A stretch of 64,000 nucleotides of DNA from Myrica gale (taxonomy: Eukaryota; Streptophyta; Magnoliopsida; Fagales; Myricaceae): NCBI GenBank assembly GCA_963930655.1, contig OZ005618.1, positions 7,028,001-7,092,000 on the forward strand. The letters run 5' to 3'. Below the pieces are notes generated by a model that saw only the letters and a list, made by a program, of their open reading frames with translations, ran no database searches and was not told the DNA's origin. The position numbers and the translations under genes were made by a program. Position 1 is the stretch's first letter. Each line of letters begins with the position of its first letter. Positions 1 through 11,410 of this stretch are shown here, one piece after another.

Positions 1-371
1 GGTTTCATTATTTTGTGGTGGTGGGCTCTGCCATTTACGCTATGGACTCTTTCGACGTCAAGTACTTCTAAGAGCCCATAATTTAGGCTCAAAAGCCCAT
101 CTCGGAGTTAGCATTATACAAAGGCCCATGTCCAATTCCGTCCGGTTGGATCGTTCTTGTACATCTTTCCCCCACCTACTTCCACTGCGGATAATATAAA
201 TATTCGTATAGATATCAGGAAAGTACACATCATCGAAAGCTTCCAGATTCAGAGACTGTTTCGCAAAGTTGTTGAGATATAGTTTCTATGGACTTCGAGA
301 GGGCGGCGGTGTTCATCTGTATCGCAACAAAAACTTCGCTGTACGGACCTGAATGGCCGAGCTCAGCTGCA
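1..371. other. Intergenic, no gene recognised
   Basis: No convincing gene is seen. A 72-codon open frame on the minus strand (230-448) runs into the duplicated segment that begins near 372 and matches no family I recognise. The stretch is moderately GC-rich around 290-420, unlike the AT-rich DNA that follows. Confidence 0.5.
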
Positions 372-1226
372 TGGATGCTTGCTTCGCTGTGGATATAAAC
401 TTCGAGGCTCTCCAACAGAAGCTGGCCCCACGGACCTCGGTCCTCCATTAATTAGGTCTCATGCATGTTAGTTACCAAAATATCCCGATTGATAAAAATT
501 ATATTTTTTCCTGCTGATAAACAATTGTGATGCACGTGGTTTGGATCAAATAATATTTAATTAGCTAGGATTTCAAGAGCTGTCAAAGCCATTTTTTTCT
601 CGTTGGTTGGGAGAGGAATAGAGAAGACTAGTTGATGAGGATATCTAGATAAGGAGATTGGCGTGGCGTGGCATTGACGTCTATATGTTTCTGTTTGAAT
701 ATTATCCCACGTGAATTGAAGGCCCCTCTCGAGTCTCGACGTTTTCCTTCTGTTGGCTGTGATCTTAATGCCAACGGACGTCTAGCTAGCCGAACCATCA
801 ACCATGCATCTTATCCCCTCTCCAAGGCCAAGCAAGCAAATAAAAAGATTCTTCAGCATGCACTTCATTCTCATCCTCCATTTCCACCCGACGTACGTGG
901 ATGAGAATCATAAAAGATTTCCCACATAATTCATGCATGAGGTTTCATGCTAAAAAAATCGGCTCTATATATAGTATACTTCTTCAAACCTGGAAATTCC
1001 AGTAAAATGCTGCATCAGCACCGTGTTATCTCTCCACAGGCCCACCATTTTCCTCATGCTTTAACGTCCATCAAATGTGCTTGCAACTATTAAGAGTGGA
1101 TCTGGTTTTATTTACAAAAATCAGATTTCTGAACCAGATTCTGATCAGACAATTCTCTTCCAAATGTTTTTGAAGCATGAAATTTTGTATTAGGAATCAC
1201 TGTAGCAAGAAAGCATGTGGCTCCTA

Positions 1227-1715
1227 GAGTCCGGTTATTATGCTTTGCCATAGGGTGCTGAGCGTGCTGAGCAACGGCTCAGATATGCTATTCAAATTTC
1301 AATGGCTGAGATTTGGCCACCTCAATTAAAATAATTTACCGATCCCGACCCGTTCAACTGTGAATGACCCGCGTTCTGGTATGGACAAATGGTCGACCGC
1401 TATATTAAACGGTCGACCGCTACATTAAGCGATCGACTTCTATATGAACAGGTCGAACTCTACATTAACAGGTCAACCGCTATATGAATAGGTCGACCTC
1501 TATATGAAGCGGTCGATCGCTACATGAACAGGTCGACTGCTACTTGTAGCGGTAGACCTGCTCTCATTCGTGGGTCAGCATTAAATCGGGTCAAATCCGC
1601 GGGTTAGATTCATTAATTGAGGTGACGTGTTATGAGCCCTTAAATCTTAAAAAATTAATCATCACCGTTGCTCACCATGCTCAGCACCCTATGACAAAGC
1701 ATAATAACAGGACTC
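1227..1715. mobile_element. MULE-like MITE with long inverted ends
   Basis: The two ends are inverted repeats: the left begins GAGTCCGGTTATTATGCTTTG and the right, read in reverse complement, begins GAGTCCTGTTATTATGCTTTG; the similarity continues through 'CATAGGGTGCTGAGC'. The flanks are a 10-bp direct repeat with one mismatch (gtggctccta at 1217-1226, gtggctccga at 1716-1725), the 8-10 bp size expected for Mutator-like or hAT insertion. There is no transposase frame, so the element is non-autonomous. Its core is a minisatellite. The matching place in copy 3 of the segmental duplication lacks it, so it inserted after the duplication. Confidence 0.8.
1389..1565. repeat. 20-bp minisatellite inside the MITE
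   Basis: About eight to nine tandem units of 20 bp of the form 'ggtcgaccgctayatkaaca' are visible, each drifting by a few bases. Many units hold the palindrome GTCGAC. The array fills the centre of the MITE at 1227-1715. A short version of the same motif occurs in a different foldback element near 48735-48815. Confidence 0.8.
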
Positions 1716-4119
1716 GTGGCTCCGATGCCTCCTTGTACGAGTAAAAATAGTATCTAGTCTTTCTGCTTTCTTTACCCTTGATTATGAATCAATAGAAGGC
1801 TTTCTGCTTTTCCCAAACATGGCATATGGTCGTCGTTATAAAGGGTGGCTAATAATGCGTGGCCACCATGAAGTGCTAGATCGAGCATGAAAGCTACTGC
1901 GCCTTTCAGAGGTTTTTCCATACAAACATCACTGGTCTGATAGAAGTGCTACGGAAAGTAGTTCCTAGCTCCAATCTCCGGGGGTACATTTAGACAGAAA
2001 AGATAGAATCACTGTTCGTTTGACAACTCGATCGCGCGGCGAGGATCTGTTTCGTTCAAGATAAACAGATAAAACAAGCCCCTAAAATTCTCTGTTTCTG
2101 GTTACCCTCTGAGTTGTACATCTTCATTGCAACTGCAGTAGTAGCTGCAGGTGTGTTTTTCTCAAGAACAAGATTACGTTACACAGGTAAAATGGTAAAT
2201 TTGCTTTCATAATATTGGCATTGTCCGTGAATTCTTTGGCAAAGACTGTTTGAACCCCTTCCGTTAGAGAAGATTTTTCTGTTCCCACGACAAGCAATTA
2301 TTATAATATTTTTCTTTTTATTTTACTTTTTTTGATCCATCAATGACAATCATAATACTTCTAAACGCTAAAAACATGTGCGATGGACCGATGGTACTGG
2401 AATGGTCTCAGCTCGGAATATCTGAAGGAGGAAGCAGAGGCCTGAGGCAGAAAGGTTGCTCCCACATCACCATTCACACCAGCAAAAGTTTATTGACAGG
2501 CTTTATAGTCTGGCCCATTTTGGCCACCATCTGCTTGGCAAAATCATATATAGTCTTACCGGCATGAAAGATGGCCCATTGTTGGTGAAGTTTTACACGC
2601 AAAGTCCACTTCATCTTTTACCTACTTAAGTCAGAGAGAGAGAGAGAGAGAAATCATTGATATTCTGCCTTTTGAGCTAAGGAGAGAAGCGACTGACATG
2701 TTCCTTTTGTGCTTATATGCATGTTTCCTCTGGGTGATTTTCAATCATAGTTGGCTCTTGCCCATAATGTTTCCCACGAGTATCTAGATTGGCGTTTTCT
2801 TTTTTCCCAGTCTTGTTTGTTTGATACTCTCTCCCTACATCATCCTTTTCTCTTGGTTAGATGGTGCCCACAACAGCAAAAATGTAGTGAGTTGCACATG
2901 TACGTTTTGGACTCTGTTTTATTTCCATGAAGAGTTTGATTCTTCTTTTAATTTCTATTATTTTCATATAGATAAGAGGAATTTATTTGAACCCATTACA
3001 CCTTGTCAAGTCCATGCAAACCAAGATTTTTTTTTGAAGATTTTGGAAATGTTGTGAAATTTGGAGTAGATTATTTTCAGCCAAGTTTTATTGAATTTTG
3101 AGAACAAACTGTAATGAAAAGTATAATTTGATGAGAGCGGGTGGAAAGTGAAGAGAAAGATGGTTTGAGTGAATTTTTTATGTTTATTATAATAAAAATA
3201 AGTGATTTGATGAGGAGAGAGATGATTTTAAAGTTTTATTATTATTTTTTCCAACATTTTGAGTTAGTTATGTTTGCATTCAAAATTTTGGATAAGTAAA
3301 AAGTTTCTCAATATTTTAGGTTTACAAACACTACTTAATAAAGTATATTTTCATAAAGTGCAATCAGTATATCTTTAGTGTACTTTACTACTTGTAGTAG
3401 GTAAGAAATTAGAACCTCAACCAAGAGAAATATGTTTATAATTCACATGCAATTCATTGTGTGGACTCGTAACTTATTCTTACTAAATATTAATAATTAA
3501 TTTTCATAGAACCAAGAGGGTATATTCCACTAATTAAATACTTATGAAAAAATCCAATAATTGCAAATGAATTCAAAGAAAATTAAAAATAAATAAATGC
3601 TAGATTGAATATACGAGATCATTATTAATGTGAGTTTTGGCATATACCTCTTCTATGGTATATATCCACCAAATTCTGATTGATTTATTGACAAAATGTT
3701 GTATAAACTTTTGTAAGTATTTAGTGGAATATACCCACTTGGATTTTGACGGATGGCTCTCCCATGGTATCCACCAAATTCTGATGGATCGATTGACAAA
3801 TGTTGTATGGATTTTAAAGACAAACCCTTGTTCTTGATTCAAAGCTAGATAAAGATAGTTGCTCACATGACTTTCAAGCTGACTAGGAAGTTTGAATCAA
3901 CTTTTATTGTAGTCTCACAATTTTTTGCATCACGTGAAGAAAACAAAAAAAGCTTTGGTTACCGACTCTTGGGAGGATAAGATCAAAAATCTAGAATCCA
4001 TCAACCTTATCCTATATTTTTGGCATTTGCCACCCAGAGTTAAAAAGTTTGGAAGCCCGTCATTGGAACCAATTAAGCAGTAGTAACTCTCGCCGACCAG
4101 GTCCTAATGGAGTATACGT

Positions 4120-6545
4120 TTTTAATTCAACAGCGCTGCTGTGCAATAAACTAATGGATGCCTGCGCGCTGTGAATATAAACTTCGAGGCTCTCCAACAG
4201 CTAGCGCTGGCTCCTCGGTCCTCTATTAGGCCATCGTCGGCGAGAGTCACTACTGCTTGCTCGTTGAAAGGGACCTCATGGCGGCCACTTATAGTTTTCA
4301 TCTCCATGCATGTTAGTTACCAAAATATCCCGATTGATAAAAATTATATAATTACAATATTTACTACCAAATCAGCTTTATTTAATATAAAATTACTACA
4401 CAGTACTTATAAGGTTAAGGTTTCCAGTTCCGATCACTTACTTAAATTAATAATTTTCAAGATAATTTAATTATACTATTATAACATAATTTAATTGTTT
4501 TATTTCCATGCATGAAGAGTTTGATTCTTCTTTTAATTTCTATTATTTTCATATAGATAAGAGGAATCATAATATCTTTCAACCCAATACACGTTGTGAA
4601 GTCCATGCAAACCAAGATTTTTTTTAAGATTTAATTGGGAATGTTGTGAAAATTGAGGTAGATTAGAGTTTTATTGGATTTTGAGAACAAATAGTGATAA
4701 GTATAATTTTATGGGAGTGATCATTGAAAAGTGAAAAGAAAGATGGTTTGAGTGAATTTTTTATATTTTTATAATATAAAAATAAGTGATTTGATGAGGG
4801 GAGAGATATGATTTTAAAAGTTTATTATTATTTTTTTGACCAACATAATGTTAGTTACGAAATTTTGGATAGGTAAAAAGTTTCTCAATATGTTAGGTTT
4901 GCAAACACTACTTAATAAAGTATATTTTCATAAAGTGCAATCGGTACATCTTTAGTATACTTATATTTATAATTCACAATTCATTGTGTGGACTCGTATC
5001 TTATTTTTGCAAAATATTAATAAATAATTTGCATAGAACCAAGAGGGTATACTCCACTAATTAAATACTTATGAAAATATCCAATAATTGCAAATGAATT
5101 CAAGAAAAAATTAAAAAAATGCTAGATTGACTATACGAGAGCATTAATGTGGGATTAGGGCATATGCCTCTTCTATGGTTTCAACCAAATTCTGATTGAT
5201 TTATCGACAAATTAATGTCGTATAAACTTTATAAGTATTTAGTGGAATATACCCTCTTGGATTTTGACGGATGGCTCTTCCATGGTATCCACCAAATTAA
5301 TTCTGATGGATCGATTGACAAATGTTGTGGATTTTAAAGACAAACCCTTGTACTTGATTCAAAGCTAGATAAAGATAGGTGCTCACATGACTTTCAAGCT
5401 GACTAGGAAGTTTGAATCAACTTTTATTGTAGTGTCTCAAAATTTCTTGCATCACGTGAAGAAAACAAAAAAAAGCTTTTGAAATATCTTCGTTACCGAC
5501 TCTTTGGGAGGAGGAGATCAAAAATCTAGAGTCCATCAACCTTATCCTATATTTTTGACATTTGCCACCCAAAGTTAAACAGTTTGGTTCCATGTCTTGG
5601 CGTTGCACGTACAATGCCAACGAACTAGTCCTTTCCACTCGCTGCCCAGCCGTACGGGGCTGCGTATACCAGTCACTAAAGTGTCTACTTACAAAATACC
5701 TAGATGCAAAGTGTTTTAAAAATAAAAGAATATAGTACAAAGTATCAGACATTTCAAATTAGGTGGGTGTAAAGTGTAATTAATCTTTTTTTAATATCGA
5801 GAAAAAAATAAGCAATTAAATAACATGCAGAATACGTGATTGAGATTTTCGATCTTTTTAACTTATTAATAAACTGCAGGGTGCAAATCGAATGAATTCA
5901 GAATCACGTGAGTGAAATGTGTCACACTCGAACGAACGAGGTGCAAGTATCAAACCCTTCAAACTATGTGGGTGCAAATTGTAATTAACGCATGAATAAA
6001 AATACATAATTCACAAACAAAAAGAGAAAAATAAATTAAATTGTAACGTCCCTATGTAGTCTGTGGTGGATATTCATTCATCTCCAATTTTTTGAAAATT
6101 AATCTTTAATAATATGATATGAAGTAAATTCAATTCTATTCCACGTATCCCCAACAGTTTTGATTAAAATTTGTTGTATTTCATGCATTATTCCCTGCAT
6201 TTTTTAGAATATAATACAATTACTCATTGATGATTTAACACGGTAACAGAACAATAAACATAAATGTTTACTTTTTATATTTATTTGTTGTAATTAATAA
6301 TTTCATTTGAATAAACGAGTGTACGTGCATTTCGACTAATTTTTGAACCTACGAGACTAGACTCGACTAATTCCGGAGTCTCTATAATCTCTCTGATCTT
6401 TTTACACAAACTAAATAATTATCAGGCTAATGACTGATCTGAAGGTTATCCTTATAATTTCTCTTGAATAAACGAGTGTACGTGCATTAGAGTTGTTGGA
6501 ATCAATATTATTCGTTCTGAAATAGAGCACGTTTTGAATTCAACA
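4120..6545. repeat. Segmental tandem duplication, copy 2 (internally deleted)
   Basis: The start (4120-4490) matches the start of copy 3 (6535-6870), including 'attcaacagcgctgctgtgc'. At about 4515 the copy jumps to the second half of the unit (4515-5590 matches 2920-4080), so about 2.4 kb of the middle is missing relative to copies 1 and 3. The tail (5590-6545) matches 10510-11410. The join near 4500 is the deletion point. No gene is recognised. Confidence 0.7.
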
Positions 6546-7685
6546 GCGCTGCTGTGCAATAAACTAATGGCCGATGCTTGCTGCGCTGTGGATATAAACT
6601 TCGAGGCTCTCCAACAGCGCTGACTACTCGGTCCTCCATTAGGTCATGGCCAGCGAGAGTACTGCTAGCTCGTTGCAAGGGACCTGGCCACTTATAGATA
6701 TTTTGCATCTCGATCCATGCATGTAACAAAATATCCCGATTGATAAAAATTATGTAATTAGCTTTAATATATAATTAATACGCATAGTACTTATAAGATT
6801 AAGGTTTCCTGTTCCGATCAATTACTTAAAATAATAATTTTCAAGATAATTTAATTATAATATTATAACATAATATCAAAGCAGAAATTCATCCTGATCT
6901 AGGCCTCGACATGGTGTATATTTTAAAATTTAAAGTACGGTATATGGTAGGTTTCATAGAAAATCACCTCCTAAAAAAATTGTTTGCCCTTTTGTTCATG
7001 TGATATTGCACGTGGGGTTAGGATCAAATATTAGTATTTAATTAGCTAGGATTTCAAGAGCTGTCAAAGCCATTTTTTTTTTCTCCTGGGTTGGGAGAGG
7101 AATAGAGAAGACTAGTTGATGAGGATATCTAGCTATGGATCAGATTAATGGCGTGGCATTGGCGTCTATATGTCTCTGTTTGAATATTATCCCACGTGAA
7201 TTGAAGGCCCCTCTCGAGTCTCGACGTTTTCCTTCTGTTGGCTGTGCCCTTAATGCCAACGGATGAGCTAGCCGAACCATCAACCATGCATCTTTATCTC
7301 CTCTCCAAGGCCAAGCAAGCAAATAAAAAGATTCTTTAGCATGCACTTCATTCTCATCCTCCATTTCCACCCGACGTACGTGGATGAGAATCATAAAAGA
7401 TTTCCCACATAATTCATGAGGTTTCCTGGAAATTTCAGTAAAATGCCGCATCAGCACCATATTATCTCTCCACAGGCCCACACTTTCTGCGCATCAAATG
7501 TGCTTGCAACTATTAAGGGTGGATCTGGTTTTATTTCCAAAATCAGATTTCTGAACCAGATTCTGATCAGACAATTCTCAGATGCTTAATAAAAGATTGA
7601 ACAGACCTGAATGTAAGTGAAGAGAGAAGTATCAGTCTGAGAAGCAGTAAAGCTGAGTTCAACAAGACAAGAACTAAGCTTAAAA

Positions 7686-8025
7686 AATCAAGCACGGGGT
7701 GCTTGTTTCAGACCGTATAGGGCTTTCTTGAGCTTGCAGACGTAACAGGGATATTCTGGATGAACAAAACTAGGGGGCTGCATCATAAACACATCCTCAA
7801 CAAAGTCATTGTGAAGGAAGACATTCTGCACGGATGAAGAGACCAACCAACTTGGACAGCGAGAGATAACACAAGACAAACTGTGGAAGGTTTTACAACT
7901 GGACTGAAAGTCTCATGCTAATCCTAAATCCAACTGTTGATGAAACCCCTTCGCAACCAAGCGCGCCTTCCTACGTTCAATAGATCTGTTAACATTATAT
8001 TTGGTGCGGAACACCCAATAAAAGG
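7686..8025 (-). pseudogene. Ty1/copia reverse transcriptase fragment
   Basis: Two adjacent minus-strand frames carry hallmark blocks of a copia RT domain. One has 'RKARLVAKGFHQQ' (about 7930-7985) and the other 'VQNVFLHNDFVEDVFM' followed by 'KLKKALYGLKQAPRA' (7688-7835). The blocks are in the right order for copia RT but in different frames with stops between them, and the catalytic YVDD part, integrase and LTRs are missing. It is a short decayed relic inside copy 3 of the segmental duplication. Confidence 0.85.
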
Positions 8026-8134
8026 CTTTCTGCTTTTCCCAAACATGACATATGGTCGTCATTATAAAGGGCGGATAATAATGCGTGGCCACCATGAAGT
8101 GTTAGATCGAGCATGAAAGCTACTGTGTCTATCA

Positions 8135-8417
8135 TGTGAATCTACCATTCATCCCAAAAACTTAAGTTGATAAGAAGAGGAAGATTTTATTATTTGAATT
8201 ATATTGTCTAACACTCCCCCTCACTTGTGGGCTGGACTGTCCTTTAATTGGGAGGCCCAACACGTGCAATATTTAATTGAAATTGGGGTAAAGTGCGGAG
8301 TCAGATATCGAACTTGAGACCTTACATTGACTCTGATACTATGAGAATCTACTGCTCATCCAAAAAACTTAAGTTGATAGGAAGATAAATATTTTATTAT
8401 TTGAATTATATTGTACA
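8135..8417 (-). mobile_element. TRIM (miniature LTR retrotransposon)
   Basis: Two direct terminal repeats of about 76-79 bp lie at 8135-8213 and 8342-8417. On the minus strand each begins TGTACAATATAATTC or TGTTAGACAATATAATTC and ends near GATTCTCA/CACA. Between them on the minus strand are a primer-binding site resembling 'TATCAGAGTCA' and, before the downstream LTR, the purine tract 'GTGAGGGGGAG'. The 283-bp total with no coding capacity is typical of a TRIM. Copy 1 of the segmental duplication (about 1890-1910) shows the same flanks without it. I found no clean 5-bp target duplication. Confidence 0.75.
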
Positions 8418-11410
8418 TTTTTCCATACAAACATCATTAGTCTAATAGAAGTGCTACGGAAAGTAGTTCCTAGCTCCAATCTCCGGGGTACATTTAGACA
8501 GAAAAGATAGAATCACTGTTCGTTTGACAACTCGATCGCGTGGCGTGGATCTGTTTCGTTCAAGATAAACAGATAAAACAAGCCCCTAAAATTCTCTGTT
8601 TCTGGTTACCCTCTGAGTTGTACATCTTCATTGCAACTGGAGTAGTAGCTGGAGGTGTGTTTTTCTCAAGAACAAGATTACGTTACACAGGTAAAATGGT
8701 AAATTTGCTATCATAATATTGGCATTGTCCGTGAATTCCTTGGCAAAGACTGTTTGGACCCCTTCCGTTGGATAAGATTTTTCTGTTCCCACGACAAGCA
8801 ATTATCATAATATTTTTCTTTTACTGTTTTTGATCCATCAATGACAACCATAATACTTCTAAACGCTAAAAACATGCGCGATGGACCGATGGTACTGGAA
8901 TGGTCTCAGCTCGTAATATCTGAAGGAGGAAGCAGAGGCCAGAGGCAGAAAGGTTGCTCCCACGTCACCATTCACACCAGCAAAAGTTTATTGACAGACT
9001 TTATAGTCTGGCCCATTTTGGCCACCATCTGCTTGGCAAAATCATATATAGTCTTACCAGTTACCCGCATGAAAGATGACCCATTGTTGGTGAAGTTTTT
9101 ACACGCAAATTCCACTTCATCTTTTACCTACCTAACTCAGAGAGAGAGAGAGAGAGAGACAGATAAAATCATTGATATTCTGCCTTTCGAGCCATGGAGA
9201 GAAGCCACTGGCACGTTCCTTTTGTACTTATATGCATATTTCCTGTGGGTGATTTTCAGTTATAGTTGGCTCTTGCCCATAATGTTTCCCACAAGTATCT
9301 AGATTGGAGTTTTCTTTTTTCCCAGTTTTGTTTGTTTGATGCTCTCTCCCTAAATTATCCTTTTCTCTTGGTTAGATGGTGCCCACAACAGCAAAAATGG
9401 TAGTGAGTTGCACATGTTTGGTTTGACACTGTTTTACTTCCATGAAGAGTTTGATTTTCTTTTAATTTCTATTATTTTAATATAGATAAGAGGAAAATAA
9501 TATCTTTGAACCCAGTAAACGTTGTGAAGTGCATGCAAACCAAGATTTTTTTTTAAGATTTTGAAAATGTTGTGAAAATTGAAGTAGCGAACAATATAAT
9601 TTTATGGGAGTAGGCAAAACAGAAAGAGAGATGATTTGAGTAAATTTTTTTTATATTTGTTGTAATAAAAATAAGTATATCTTAATAAAGTATATTGGCG
9701 GATGGTTCTTCCATGGTATGCACCAAATTCTGATGGATCGATTGACAAATGTTTGTGTATGGATTTGAAAGACAAACTTGTACTTTGGAAAAAAAGCTTT
9801 CCTCTCCTCTGCGCAATCGCTCTCCCCCTTCCGACTGATCTTCTCCTTCTCCAAACGCTCTCCTCCTCCCCCCCCCCCTTTCTTCCTCTCCCCTACTCTT
9901 TCCCTTTCCTTCTTGTTTTAGTTATCCTTTTGTTGAGCTCTAGATTCGTCCCTCTTTTGGCGAAATCTTTTCGATCTCTTTTGTCCGGAACCGATTTGTT
10001 CTCTTCTTCTACTGTCAACAATGTTCAGTGTGGCTTCTCACTCCAATTGGTCTCGTTCTATCATCAAGCCCCTTTCTTATGGTGGTTTCAACTTCGTGTT
10101 GATAGTGTAGTAAATGATTTTTGCAGTCTCTACGAGATTGCATCTAACAATCGCTTTCACGGCAGCCTTGCCACTTGCATCACGTGAATAAAACAAAAAA
10201 GCTTTTGAAATATCTTCGTTACCGACGCTTGGGAGGAAAAGATAGAGTGAATCAACCTTATCCTATATTTTTATCTATATATATATATATTTATATATAA
10301 AAAAACCTTATCCTATATTTTTGACATTAGCCAACCAGGTTAAAATGTTTGGAAGCCCGTCATTGGAAGTTGGAACCAAGCAGAATCTTAGGCGTGGAAC
10401 AATGCGATGCTCCGAGCCCCTGAGGTTAACGGCGTGATTCCTTCCAGATGCCTGCCCGTCTATTTGTTTGGCGCTACAAGCCAGTCACGAGGCTGCTCCA
10501 CGTGGATTCCATCTCTTGGCGTTGCACGTACAATGCCAACCCCGCCCTTCCACTTGCTGCCCAGCCGTACGGGATAAATACAAAATACGTAGATCAAAGT
10601 ATTTTTTTTTAAAAAAAGAATAAGGTCTAACACATGATTACAAAGTCTAATTAATCTTTTTTAAATATAGAAAATAAAATGAACAAGTGAGTCACGTGCA
10701 AAACACATTAATAAGATTTTCGTTTTTTTTAACGGATAAAAAAAATGTATGATATAAATAGAAACAACTCATAATCACTTGAGTAAAATGTGTCAAAATT
10801 AAAAGAACGAAGTGTAAAGTGTCAAACCTTCAAAAATATGTGAGTATAAAGTATAATTAACCCATGAATAAAAATACATAATTCGCAAACAAAAAGAGGA
10901 AAATAAATTAAATTGTAACATCCCCACGTAGTCTATGGTGGACATTCACTCATCTCCAATTTTTTGAATACCCATAATTAATCTTTAATAATATGATACC
11001 AAGTAAAATCAATTCTACACCACGTATCCCCAACAATTTTGATTAGAATTTGTTGTATTTCATGCATTATTCCCTGCATTGTTTAGAATAGAATAGTTCA
11101 ATTACTCATGAATGATTTAACACGGTATTATAACAATAAACATAAATGTGAAATTTTTATATTTATTTGTTGTAATGAATAATCGAGTGTCCATATTAAT
11201 TTACGTGTATTTCGATTAATTTTGGAGTATATGAAAAGAGACTCCATTAATTCCAAAGTCTATCTCTTTTACACAAACTAAATAATTATTGGGCTAATGA
11301 CTAATTAAAAGAAATAAAAATAAAAATTTTAAACATCTACGGACCAGTCATTAGAGTTGTTACAATAAATATTATTCGTTATAAAATACGGTACATGTTG
11401 AATTCAAGAA

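Larger units (their letters stand above)
372..4080. repeat. Segmental tandem duplication, copy 1
   Basis: This is the first of three related blocks. Its parts reappear, clearly alignable by eye, in the later copies: 372-1160 matches 6574-7585, 1790-2800 matches 8020-9310, and 2920-4080 matches 4515-5590 and parts of 9450-10390. Shared anchors include the phrase 'ttcgaggctctccaacag' near 410, a run of 'ga' repeats near 2635, and a stretch around 3745-3800 with 'gatggatcgattgacaaatg'. No conserved coding frame survives between copies, so the repeated unit looks non-coding or long decayed. A 489-bp MITE (1227-1715) is present only in this copy. Confidence 0.75.
6535..11410. repeat. Segmental tandem duplication, copy 3
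   Basis: This is the most complete copy and carries counterparts of the head, middle and tail of the unit. It also holds three things absent from the matching part of copy 1: a copia reverse-transcriptase scrap (about 7686-8025), a TRIM element (8135-8417), and a roughly 390-bp insertion at about 9790-10180. That insertion is pyrimidine-rich, includes a run of ten C at about 9871, and stays open in one frame from 9702 to 10187 without resemblance to any protein I know. Confidence 0.7.

Noticed and set aside
3600..3866. Overlapping open frames on both strands with similar repeated peptides
   Set aside because: They reflect an internal short duplication in AT-rich repeat DNA; there is no family resemblance and no conservation between the copies.
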